DNA of 64,000 nt from assembly GCA_934630495.1 (NCBI GenBank), contig CAKTVW010000005.1, positions 9,540-73,539 of the forward strand, given 5' to 3'. This DNA comes from an uncultured Oscillospiraceae bacterium. Its GTDB lineage: Bacteria; Bacillota; Clostridia; Oscillospirales; Oscillospiraceae. The stretch's first letter is position 1; every line of letters starts with the position of its first letter. This document shows, piece by piece, positions 23,755-30,412 of the stretch. Both the position numbers and the translations under genes were made by a program. The notes below the pieces were generated by a model. That model did no database searches. It saw only the letters and a list, made by a program, of their open reading frames with translations, and had not been told where the DNA came from.

Positions 23755-23783
23755 TTGACAGAATAAAAATACTATGGTATATT
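23755..23783 (+). promoter_or_regulatory. Promoter of the PH/SHOCT-like gene
   Basis: TTGACA, 17 bases, TATATT. ATACTA repeats and the near-palindrome GATACTATTATC (23734-23745) close by are candidate operator sites. Confidence 0.75.
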
Positions 23784-23848
23784 GATTATAGACATCAGAG
23801 CAGCCGTTCTGCCGTCCATACATTATAGAGAAATGAGGGAGATCCTCT

Positions 23849-24517
23849 ATGACGAACGAACAGGTTCGGTCGGCATTTGTCAGCGAGGACGAGCAACTCG
23901 TCGCGATAATGGGCAACAGCATTGCCCAGAGCTTCTTCGCCAGCGGACGAATTGAAAAAGGTTTTGCCATTCTATCCAATCGAAGGCTGTATTTTAAGGG
24001 AAGCTGCCTGATGCGCAAGGGCGCGCACTTTTCTAAAATCCGCGAGGAACGAACGGTCGATGTCACAAACATCACCGGCACCGGCTTTGTCTATTCTAAC
24101 CCCATCTGGCTGCGGGTGCTCGCCTATGTTTTCTGGGTGATCGGTGCAGTGTTCCTAGTCGACGTGTTCATTCGCTTAATGAAAAACGATGACACACTTG
24201 AAATCTTAGCAACACTTGGCTGCGGACTCGTCGGCGGGATATTGGAGCTTCTTTACAGGGCTAAGAAGCGCACCATTTTTGAGGTTGCCTTTGCAGGCGG
24301 CGGGATCGGTCTGGATGCGCGGTGGGCGACCGCACAGGAAGCGGATTTTTTCCAGAAGAACCTCAAGCTGGTCAGCGACCGCCTGAAAAGCGAGGAGAAG
24401 CTATACGGCCATGCGACCAGCACCGCCGCAGAGCTTGAAAAATACGCCTCCCTGCTCGAAAAAGGTCTGATATCGCAAACGGAATACGACGAACAAAAAA
24501 GAAAACTGCTCCTCTGA
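23849..24517 (+). CDS. Membrane protein with PH-like domain and C-terminal SHOCT motif
   Basis: 222 aa. Residues about 10-75 (IEKGFAILSNRRLYFKG, ERTVDVTNITGTGF) look like a bacterial PH/GRAM-type domain. Two membrane helices follow (about 85-130, WLRVLAYVFWVIGAVFLVDV and LATLGCGLVGGILELL), then a strand-rich segment. The C-terminus LEKYASLLEKGLISQTEYDE is a SHOCT motif, found in proteins that oligomerise at membranes. Function is unknown. It is divergently paired with the XRE regulator. Confidence 0.7.
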   Translation: MTNEQVRSAFVSEDEQLVAIMGNSIAQSFFASGRIEKGFAILSNRRLYFKGSCLMRKGAHFSKIREERTVDVTNITGTGFVYSNPIWLRVLAYVFWVIGAVFLVDVFIRLMKNDDTLEILATLGCGLVGGILELLYRAKKRTIFEVAFAGGGIGLDARWATAQEADFFQKNLKLVSDRLKSEEKLYGHATSTAAELEKYASLLEKGLISQTEYDEQKRKLLL

Positions 24518-24523
24518 CAGTTC

Positions 24524-24568
24524 GACCGCACCGGTTTTCCCCGGTGCGGTCAAATTTTATCTTTTTTT
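24524..24568 (+). terminator. Terminator palindrome, second copy (right flank of XRE/SHOCT segment)
   Basis: 28 bases identical to 23373-23400, followed by AAATTTTATCTTTTTTT, a good intrinsic terminator for the PH/SHOCT-like gene. Confidence 0.85.
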
Positions 24569-24919
24569 ATGCTTTCCGAACAGCTCGTTCAGGCCGACAA
24601 GGAGCAGGAAGCCGCCGAACATCCGCCGGAGCAGCCCGGTATCCAGCAGCGTGGCCAGCCACGCGCTGCCCGCTGCCGTAAGGCCCCCGAAAATCACTGC
24701 GGGAACAACGACTTTTTTGCAGATCAGGTGATTTTTGATATGAAAAATCAGTGCGGCGGATGCCGTCGGCAGAAAATACAGCAGATTGATCCCCTGCGCC
24801 GTCTGCTGCGGGATATCCATGACCGCCGTCATCCAAACCATCAGCAGCGTGCCGCCGCCGATCCCAAGGCCGGACAGCACACCGCATACTGCACCGGCCA
24901 GCACCGCCGCCCAGCTCAT
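24557..24919 (-). CDS. TSUP (TauE/SafE) transporter, second half-size subunit
   Basis: 120 aa with four membrane helices, equal to one of the two repeats of a normal TSUP anion exporter of about 250 aa. AGAVCGVLSGLGIGGGTLLM is the repeat signature. Its ATG overlaps the stop of the preceding gene (ATGA), so the two halves are made together and probably associate. The substrate (sulfite, sulfonate or another organosulfur anion in studied members) is not readable from sequence. Confidence 0.8.
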   Translation of the reverse strand: MSWAAVLAGAVCGVLSGLGIGGGTLLMVWMTAVMDIPQQTAQGINLLYFLPTASAALIFHIKNHLICKKVVVPAVIFGGLTAAGSAWLATLLDTGLLRRMFGGFLLLVGLNELFGKHKKR

Positions 24920-25284
24920 CGCAGCAGCAGGCGAAGCCCGCCCCACAGAATGAAAATGCCCAGCGCGCGGTGCAGCAGCTTTGTGGGCAGATGCCTGAGC
25001 AGCAGACCGGCGGCGACGCCGCCGACCGCGCCGCCGATCAGGTAGCCGATCGACTGCGCTGCAAATTCTCCGCCGCGCAGCAGGTACACGCCCGCCGATA
25101 CCAGCGACATCGGCAGGATGATGCAAACGGAATTGGCAAAGCAGGCGTGTGCGGAAAGATCGGTCAGCCGGGTCAGGAGCGGCAGCAGCAGCATTCCTCC
25201 GCCCGCGCCGAACAGTCCGTTCGCGATCCCCGCCGCCGCTCCCGCCAATGCCGCGCCGAGCTTCTCATTCCTGTTTTTTGTCAT
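24916..25284 (-). CDS. TSUP (TauE/SafE) transporter, first half-size subunit
   Basis: 122 aa, four membrane helices. AGAAAGIANGLFGAGGGMLL is the N-terminal repeat signature, and VSAGVYLLRGGEF marks the end of the second helix region. It corresponds to the first half of a full TSUP protein, with the second half encoded by the overlapping downstream gene. GGGAGGCG precedes the ATG. Divergent from the SSB-like gene. Confidence 0.8.
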   Translation of the reverse strand: MTKNRNEKLGAALAGAAAGIANGLFGAGGGMLLLPLLTRLTDLSAHACFANSVCIILPMSLVSAGVYLLRGGEFAAQSIGYLIGGAVGGVAAGLLLRHLPTKLLHRALGIFILWGGLRLLLR

Positions 25285-25402
25285 TGATTCGCGCCTCCCG
25301 CCTCTTCGTATTCATTCTTCCCGCACGCAGGCGCTTTATGCGCTCATATCTGCCCTGCGCGCCGAATATACTCTGCCATAAGTCATTGAACGAGGTGGGA
25401 CA

Positions 25403-26017
25403 ATGGAACAATCTGCAAATCACGTTGTACTGGTCGGCTGTCTTGCCGGTGCGCCGCAATATTCGCACAGCAACCACGGACGGCAGTTTTATTCGTTTTT
25501 TCTGGAGGTCGCACGTCTTTCGGGCGCGGTCGACCGACTGCAAATCTTGGCCTCCGAGGCGCTTTTAGATCAATGCGCCACCGAGGAGGGAGACGCAGTC
25601 GCCGTTACGGGCCAGATCCGCTCGTTTAACAATCGGGCGGCTATGGGCAGACGTCTTATCATCTCCGTGCTGGCCGAAACGATGGAGGTCTGCAATGCGC
25701 CGCACGACAACCGTGTCACGCTGCACGGCGTACTGTGCAAGGAGCCGATCTATCGCCGCACGCCGCTCGGCCGCGAGATCTGCGACATCATGCTGGCCGT
25801 CAACCGTCCGTACCGCCGCGCGGACTATCTGCCCTGCATTCTCTGGGGACGCTGTGCGCAGGAGGCCGCATCCTACCCGGTCGGCACGGAGCTGCTTCTG
25901 ACCGGACGCCTGCAAAGCCGCAATTACACCAAAATGATCGACGGACAGCCCGAGCAGCGGACCGCCTACGAGATCTCCGCGATCACCGCCGAACGGACCG
26001 ACCTCACGGCATACTGA
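25403..26017 (+). CDS. SSB-like protein with two OB domains
   Basis: 204 aa. The first half (HVVLVGCLAGAPQYSHSNHG...FYSFFLEV) and second half (NRVTLHGVLCKEPIYRRTPLG...DIMLAVNR...LPCILWGRCA) each show the strand pattern of a single-stranded-DNA-binding OB fold, the second more clearly. The acidic C-terminal tail of true SSB, which recruits partners, is absent: it ends RTDLTAY. It is probably an accessory ssDNA-binding protein rather than the replication SSB. The SD is GAGGTGGG. Confidence 0.75.
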   Translation: MEQSANHVVLVGCLAGAPQYSHSNHGRQFYSFFLEVARLSGAVDRLQILASEALLDQCATEEGDAVAVTGQIRSFNNRAAMGRRLIISVLAETMEVCNAPHDNRVTLHGVLCKEPIYRRTPLGREICDIMLAVNRPYRRADYLPCILWGRCAQEAASYPVGTELLLTGRLQSRNYTKMIDGQPEQRTAYEISAITAERTDLTAY

Positions 26018-26045
26018 TACATACGGTATTTCCGCTGCAAGGCGT

Positions 26046-26074
26046 TTGCATCTGCGGGCCGATCGTGCTATAAT
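26046..26074 (+). promoter_or_regulatory. Promoter of the phosphoesterase gene
   Basis: TTGCAT, 17 bases, TATAAT. Confidence 0.75.
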
Positions 26075-26133
26075 CCGTATCGGAGGCGGCGCGGTAAAGC
26101 CGTCCCCGCATTACCGTCATCACGGAGGCTTGC

Positions 26134-26994
26134 ATGAAAACAAAGAAAAAGCGCGTGCTGTCGGCCGTCCTCCTCGTGATTCTACTGACAGGACTGGCCG
26201 CATGGATCGCGTGGGGCAACACCGCCCTCGAACTGAACCGCTGGACGATTGCCGACCGAAAACTGCCCGCCGCCTTTGACGGCTATCGGATCGCGCAGGT
26301 CTCCGATCTGCACAACGCGGAAATGGGCGAAAAAAACGAACGGCTCCTTGCGCTCCTGCAAGAAGCCGAACCGGACATCATCGTCATCACGGGTGACCTG
26401 ATCGATTCGCGGCGGACCGATACGGCAGTCGCGCTGGAATTTGCGGAGCGGGCCGCCGCGATCGCGCCATGCTATTATGTAACGGGCAATCACGAGGCCC
26501 GTATCGAAGAATACGCCGCACTTAAGGCCGGACTTACGGAGCTTGGCGTTACCGTGCTGGAAAATTCGCAGCTCCTGCTCACACGCGGGGAAGACGCCGT
26601 TGCGCTGCTCGGGATCGACGATCCCAGCTTCCAAACGGACTATCTCTCCGGCGATTCCGAAGCGGTGGCAGCGCAGGCGCTTGCGGCGCTCGAGATCGAG
26701 CACGACCGCTACAACATCCTGCTCTCGCACCGTCCGGAGCTGCTTTCCGTCTACGCGCGGAGCGGCGTCGACCTTGTTCTCAGCGGACACGCGCACGGCG
26801 GGCAGCTCCGACTCCCCTTTATCGGCGGACTGTACGCACCCAATCAAGGCCTGTTTCCGAAATACGACGCGGGCATGTACACGGAGGGCAGCACGACCAT
26901 GCTCGTCAGCCGCGGGATCGGAAACAGTCTGTTTCCCTTCCGCGTCAACGACCGACCGGAGGTCCTGCTGATCGAGCTGCACCGGCAGACATAG
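26134..26994 (+). CDS. Membrane-anchored calcineurin-like phosphoesterase
   Basis: 286 aa. An N-terminal membrane anchor (VLSAVLLVILLTGLAAWIAW, about 8-27) precedes a metallophosphoesterase domain: metal motifs AQVSDLHN, VITGDLID, YVTGNHE, LLSHRPE and LSGHAHGGQ are all intact. It resembles the YkuE/YaeI group, some of which act on UDP-linked or lipid phosphates at the membrane. The active site would face outward if the helix is a signal anchor. Single gene, with its own promoter and terminator. Confidence 0.85.
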   Translation: MKTKKKRVLSAVLLVILLTGLAAWIAWGNTALELNRWTIADRKLPAAFDGYRIAQVSDLHNAEMGEKNERLLALLQEAEPDIIVITGDLIDSRRTDTAVALEFAERAAAIAPCYYVTGNHEARIEEYAALKAGLTELGVTVLENSQLLLTRGEDAVALLGIDDPSFQTDYLSGDSEAVAAQALAALEIEHDRYNILLSHRPELLSVYARSGVDLVLSGHAHGGQLRLPFIGGLYAPNQGLFPKYDAGMYTEGSTTMLVSRGIGNSLFPFRVNDRPEVLLIELHRQT

Positions 26995-26995
26995 A

Positions 26996-27035
26996 ACAGC
27001 GGAGCGCATCGCAATGCGCTCCGCTGTTTTTTTTC
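26996..27035. terminator. Bidirectional terminator
   Basis: CAGCGGAGCGCAT and ATGCGCTCCGCTG stem, followed by TTTTTTTT on the plus strand; it serves the phosphoesterase gene and perhaps the converging DUF1292 gene. Confidence 0.88.
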
Positions 27036-27036
27036 T

Positions 27037-27303
27037 TTATACAGGCTCGTCCATCAGACGGTCAAATTCTGCGGCCACGCGGTCGAAATCCTCCTCGGGA
27101 ATGTCCAGCAGCTCAAAATCGTCATCCGTCGGCTCGTAAATATAGAGATAGACGTCGTTGCTGTCGTCAAAGGCCTCCAGCGCAATATACTGCTTGTCGT
27201 CCAGATCGAACACGCCCATAATGCCGCATTCAAAGCTCTCGCCGTCGTCAAATTCCAGCGTAAGGATCTCGTCCTCGGAATACTGTGCACGCTTGTCTTC
27301 CAT
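27037..27303 (-). CDS. DUF1292 family acidic protein
   Basis: An 88-aa, very acidic small protein (ILTLEFDDGESFECGIMGVF and DKQYIALEAFDDSNDVYLY), matching DUF1292, common in Firmicutes near yrzL/ruvX-type genes. Function unknown. AGGAGG lies 8 bases before the ATG at 27303. Confidence 0.85.
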   Translation of the reverse strand: MEDKRAQYSEDEILTLEFDDGESFECGIMGVFDLDDKQYIALEAFDDSNDVYLYIYEPTDDDFELLDIPEEDFDRVAAEFDRLMDEPV

Positions 27304-27365
27304 GTTGTTACCTCCTGTTGTTGGTGTTTCCAGTATAGCGGATTTTCGGCGCGAATGCAAGTCCC

Positions 27366-28388
27366 TCACCGCAAGTCGTCCAAAAACTGCCGATATGCCG
27401 TGGGCAGGCCGATCGACGCGCTCAGCTCCTCGGGCGTGGCCCACACAAACCTTGCTTCCTCGCCGCAGAGCAGATAGCAGCCCGTCATGTTCCACTGGAC
27501 ATGGGTAAAAATATGGGTCCGCCGAACGGTTTTTTCCACGCGGAGCGGTCTGACGCCCCACGATTCGGCCAGTGCGACGGCCTGCTGCGTCTCAAGCGCC
27601 CCGACCGTATCGGGAAGCTGCCACAGGCCCGCCAGAAGGCCGCGCGGCGGGCGTTTACAGACTGCAAGCTTATCCCCGCAGCGAAGGATAAAGACTGTGC
27701 GTTCCTCGACGCGGCGCGGACGTTTTGCCTCCTTGACCGGAAAACGGAGCTGTGTCCCCGCCCGCCTTGCGGCGCAGAACGCGGCAAGCGGACAGCGTTC
27801 GCAGTGCGGCGCGCCGTTCGGTACGCAGACCGTCGCGCCCAGCTCCATGAGCGCCTGCGTAAAATCGCCGCAGTGCCCGACAGGGTAGACCGTTTCCAGC
27901 AGCGCCGCGCAGTGCCGTTTGACCCGCGCGTCCGTGATCGGCGCGTCGGAGGCCAGATAGCGCGAAAGCACGCGCAGAACGTTGCCGTCCACGGCAGGCG
28001 TCGGCTGCTCAAAGCAGATCGACGCGATCGCACCGGCCGTATAATCTCCGATGCCCGGCAGAGCGCGGATCGCGTCGTACTGCGTCGGGAAAACGCCGCC
28101 GTCGGCCATGATCTTCTGCGCGGCCTTCTGCAAATTGCGCACACGGCTGTAATAGCCCAGCCCTTCCCAAAGCTTGAGGAGCCGATCCTCGTGCGCGGCG
28201 GCAAGGGACGGAATGTCGGGCAGCTCCCGCAAAAAGCGCAGATAATAGTCTCTGACCGCCTCAACTCTGGTCTGCTGGAGCATGATCTCCGAAAGCCAGA
28301 CGTGATACGGCTCACGGTCGGCACGCCAAGGCAGGTCCCGTCGGTTTTCGGCAAACCACGGAAGCAGCAGCTCAGGAAGTCGTTCCAT
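27366..28388 (-). CDS. mutY: A/G-specific adenine glycosylase MutY
   Basis: 340 aa. It removes adenine mispaired with 8-oxoguanine. Motifs: PWRADREPYHVWLSEIMLQQT, the helix-hairpin-helix LPGIGDYTAGAIAS, the catalytic Asp in AVDGNVLRVLSR, an Fe-S cluster motif with four Cys (CVPNGAPHCERCPLAAFC) and a C-terminal NUDIX-like recognition domain. The first Cys spacing is X7 rather than the usual X6. Start ATG at 28388, overlapping the upstream exonuclease gene by 17 bases; the SD is weak. Confidence 0.92.
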   Translation of the reverse strand: MERLPELLLPWFAENRRDLPWRADREPYHVWLSEIMLQQTRVEAVRDYYLRFLRELPDIPSLAAAHEDRLLKLWEGLGYYSRVRNLQKAAQKIMADGGVFPTQYDAIRALPGIGDYTAGAIASICFEQPTPAVDGNVLRVLSRYLASDAPITDARVKRHCAALLETVYPVGHCGDFTQALMELGATVCVPNGAPHCERCPLAAFCAARRAGTQLRFPVKEAKRPRRVEERTVFILRCGDKLAVCKRPPRGLLAGLWQLPDTVGALETQQAVALAESWGVRPLRVEKTVRRTHIFTHVQWNMTGCYLLCGEEARFVWATPEELSASIGLPTAYRQFLDDLR

Positions 28389-29346
28389 GCTCGCTCGGTT
28401 TCTTTCTGCGTCTGCGGCGGCGCGTCGGACGGTGCAGCGCCTGCAGCTCGTCGAATTTCCGCGCAGCGTCGGACGCGCCCTCATAGATCATACGGCTGAC
28501 GCGCAGCGTGCCGTCGTCGTCCTTTTGCAGGCGGATGCGGATGAGATAGCGTCCGTGCTCGGGGCACTGCGCCATCGTCATATAGCGGCGTCCCTCCTGC
28601 CCGATCCACCCGCCGTGCTCCATGGCCACGCCGCACTGCGGGCAGTGGCTTTGCAGCTCGTTCATCGCACGAATGGCCTTGTCGCGGTCCGAATAGCCCC
28701 GGAAGACCGCGCGGCTGATGCAGCCCTCCGGCGGCGCACCGTGGAAGCCGTTGACATGGCTTTCCAGCGCGGCGGCATATTCCGCGATCCCCTTTTTGAG
28801 GTCCAGCCGGCTGCAGATCAGCGCCGTGTGATAGGCGTCTCCGAGCGCGTCGTGCGCGGGGCGGGTCGGCTCGATGCCGATCAGCTCCATCGCGGAGGAG
28901 AGCGAACGCTGTGACGTGCCGCATCCGGTCTGCGCGTTAAAGATCATCTGTGCGTTATACCACTGCGTGATCCAGTCCGGCTCACCGTCATGAAGAAGGA
29001 TATTGTCCTCCAATATCCGAATGTCGTCGAAGCCCCACGTCAGGAAAATGCACTCTCCGCCGATCCACGCGCGGAAGCGCTCCAGCGCCTCCGGGAAGGG
29101 CAGTCCCTCTTCCTTCAGGACGGAATCGCGCAGTCCCGTGAGCTTGGAGACGCGGCTGTTGAGCTTTTTATAATACTTCGGGCAAACAAGCACCTGAAAT
29201 TCGTCGGCGACGGAGCCGTCCTCGAGCATCCGCACCGCGCCGATCTGAATGATCTCTCCGTGAATTTCCACGGGGAGCACTTTTTTTGCCGCATAGGAGC
29301 CGGGCCACGGCTGGTTCCATTCCATATCCAAAACGATATACTGCAT
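28372..29346 (-). CDS. DEDDh 3'-5' exonuclease with C-terminal zinc ribbon
   Basis: 324 aa. The exonuclease domain (about 1-180) shows the four acidic motifs: LDMEWN, WGFDDIRILEDN, and RPAHDALGDAYHT with the DEDDh-type His. It belongs with KapD/ERI1-like enzymes that trim RNA or DNA 3' ends. A second part has a zinc ribbon (CPQCGVAMEHGG...CPEHG, about 235-265) and a very basic tail (RRRRRRKK), suggesting nucleic-acid targeting. It overlaps mutY, and both probably share the promoter at 29452-29480. Confidence 0.8.
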   Translation of the reverse strand: MQYIVLDMEWNQPWPGSYAAKKVLPVEIHGEIIQIGAVRMLEDGSVADEFQVLVCPKYYKKLNSRVSKLTGLRDSVLKEEGLPFPEALERFRAWIGGECIFLTWGFDDIRILEDNILLHDGEPDWITQWYNAQMIFNAQTGCGTSQRSLSSAMELIGIEPTRPAHDALGDAYHTALICSRLDLKKGIAEYAAALESHVNGFHGAPPEGCISRAVFRGYSDRDKAIRAMNELQSHCPQCGVAMEHGGWIGQEGRRYMTMAQCPEHGRYLIRIRLQKDDDGTLRVSRMIYEGASDAARKFDELQALHRPTRRRRRRKKPSEHGTTS

Positions 29347-29408
29347 TTCTAGCCTCCGCTCTGCAAAGCAGGGTTTTTATTAAAGCAAGGTTTTCATTTT
29401 TCAGAGAA

Positions 29409-29445
29409 GCTCCGATGCGATCGGCAAGGGCGGCCGATCCGGAGC
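29409..29445 (-). repeat. Stem-loop at the 5' end of the exonuclease/mutY transcript
   Basis: GCTCCG/CGGAGC outer stem and GATCGGC/GCCGATC inner stem with a 4-base bulge. It starts about 6 bases after the -10 box. The minus-strand loop and 3' arm (CCTTG..GAT...ATC.GAGCTTC) match the recG leader hairpin. Confidence 0.55.
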
Positions 29446-29451
29446 CTATTT

Positions 29452-29480
29452 AGCATACCACATTTTTTGCGCTCCTGCAA
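29452..29480 (-). promoter_or_regulatory. Promoter of the exonuclease/mutY operon
   Basis: TTGCAG, 17 bases, TATGCT on the minus strand; the leader is about 100 bases. Confidence 0.65.
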
Positions 29481-29521
29481 CGGCTTTTCTGAACGCTGCG
29501 CATCGTTTTTCGCAGTTTTGC

Positions 29522-29551
29522 TGAATGAAACGGGAACGATGGGAAATACTG
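29522..29551 (+). promoter_or_regulatory. Forespore-type (sigma-F/G) promoter of sigG
   Basis: TGAATG, 17 bases, AATACTG resembles the sigma-G consensus TGAATA-N17-CATACTA and fits the known autoregulation of sigG. Confidence 0.55.
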
Positions 29552-29582
29552 TTTGCAGAAAACGGACGGAGGAACAGATGAT

Positions 29583-30359
29583 ATGCTGGGGAAGGTCGAG
29601 ATCTGCGGCGTCAACACGTCGCGCCTGAAAACGCTGAAGAATGAGGAAATGGTCGAGCTGCTCAAGCGCTCACAGCAGGGCGACGAGGCGGCGCGGCAGC
29701 AGCTCATCGAAGGAAATCTGCGGCTTGTGCTCTCGGTGATCCAAAAATTTCTGAGCCGCGGGGAAAACCCGGACGACCTGTTTCAGGTCGGGTGCGTGGG
29801 TCTTCTGAAGGCGATCGCCAATTTCAACACCGATCTGAATGTGCGCTTCAGCACCTACGGCGTTCCGATGATTGAGGGCGAGGTCAAGCGGTATCTGCGC
29901 GACTACAGCGCCATTCGGGTGTCGCGCAGCGTACGTGACACAGCGTACCGCGTTTTGCAGTGCAAGGAAACGCTCACGGCGGAATCGGGCCGTGAGCCGA
30001 CACCGGAGGAGCTGGCACAGCGTCTCGGGCTTCCCTTGGAATCGGTGACGGAGGCAATGGAGGCCATGGCCGCGCCGGTATCGCTTTACGAGCCGATCTA
30101 TTCCGACAGCGGCGATCCGCTGACCGTCATGGATCAGGTGCGCGACACAAAAAACACCGACGAGCAATGGCTCGAGCACCTTGCGCTCCGGGAGGCGATC
30201 GGCAATCTCGGGCAGCGGGAGCGGCGGATCCTTTCCCTGCGATTTTTCGACGGAAAGACGCAGATGGAGGTCGCCTCGGAGGTCGGCATCTCGCAGGCGC
30301 AGGTCTCCCGTCTGGAAAAAAACGCGATCGCCAGTCTGCGCAAGGCGATCTGCGTTTGA
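29583..30359 (+). CDS. sigG: Forespore sigma factor SigG
   Basis: A 258-aa sigma-70-family factor that directs late forespore genes. The N-terminus KVEICGVNTSRLKTLKNEEM is diagnostic for sigma-G. Region 2 has NLRLVLSVIQKF, DDLFQVGCVGLLKAI and VRFSTYGVPMI; region 4 has KTQMEVASEVGISQAQVSRL. In Clostridia sigG often follows spoIIGA-sigE; here it stands alone between the exonuclease/mutY operon and an ABC system. GGAGG is 10 bases before the ATG. Confidence 0.95.
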   Translation: MLGKVEICGVNTSRLKTLKNEEMVELLKRSQQGDEAARQQLIEGNLRLVLSVIQKFLSRGENPDDLFQVGCVGLLKAIANFNTDLNVRFSTYGVPMIEGEVKRYLRDYSAIRVSRSVRDTAYRVLQCKETLTAESGREPTPEELAQRLGLPLESVTEAMEAMAAPVSLYEPIYSDSGDPLTVMDQVRDTKNTDEQWLEHLALREAIGNLGQRERRILSLRFFDGKTQMEVASEVGISQAQVSRLEKNAIASLRKAICV

Positions 30360-30372
30360 TCCCGTGCCTGCC

Positions 30373-30412
30373 AAAAAACTCGGCTGCTGTAACCACAGCA
30401 GCCGAGAAGCCT
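30373..30412. terminator. Bidirectional terminator between sigG and the ABC permease
   Basis: CTCGGCTGCTGT and ACAGCAGCCGAG stem (30379-30406); on the minus strand TTTTTT follows. Confidence 0.88.
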
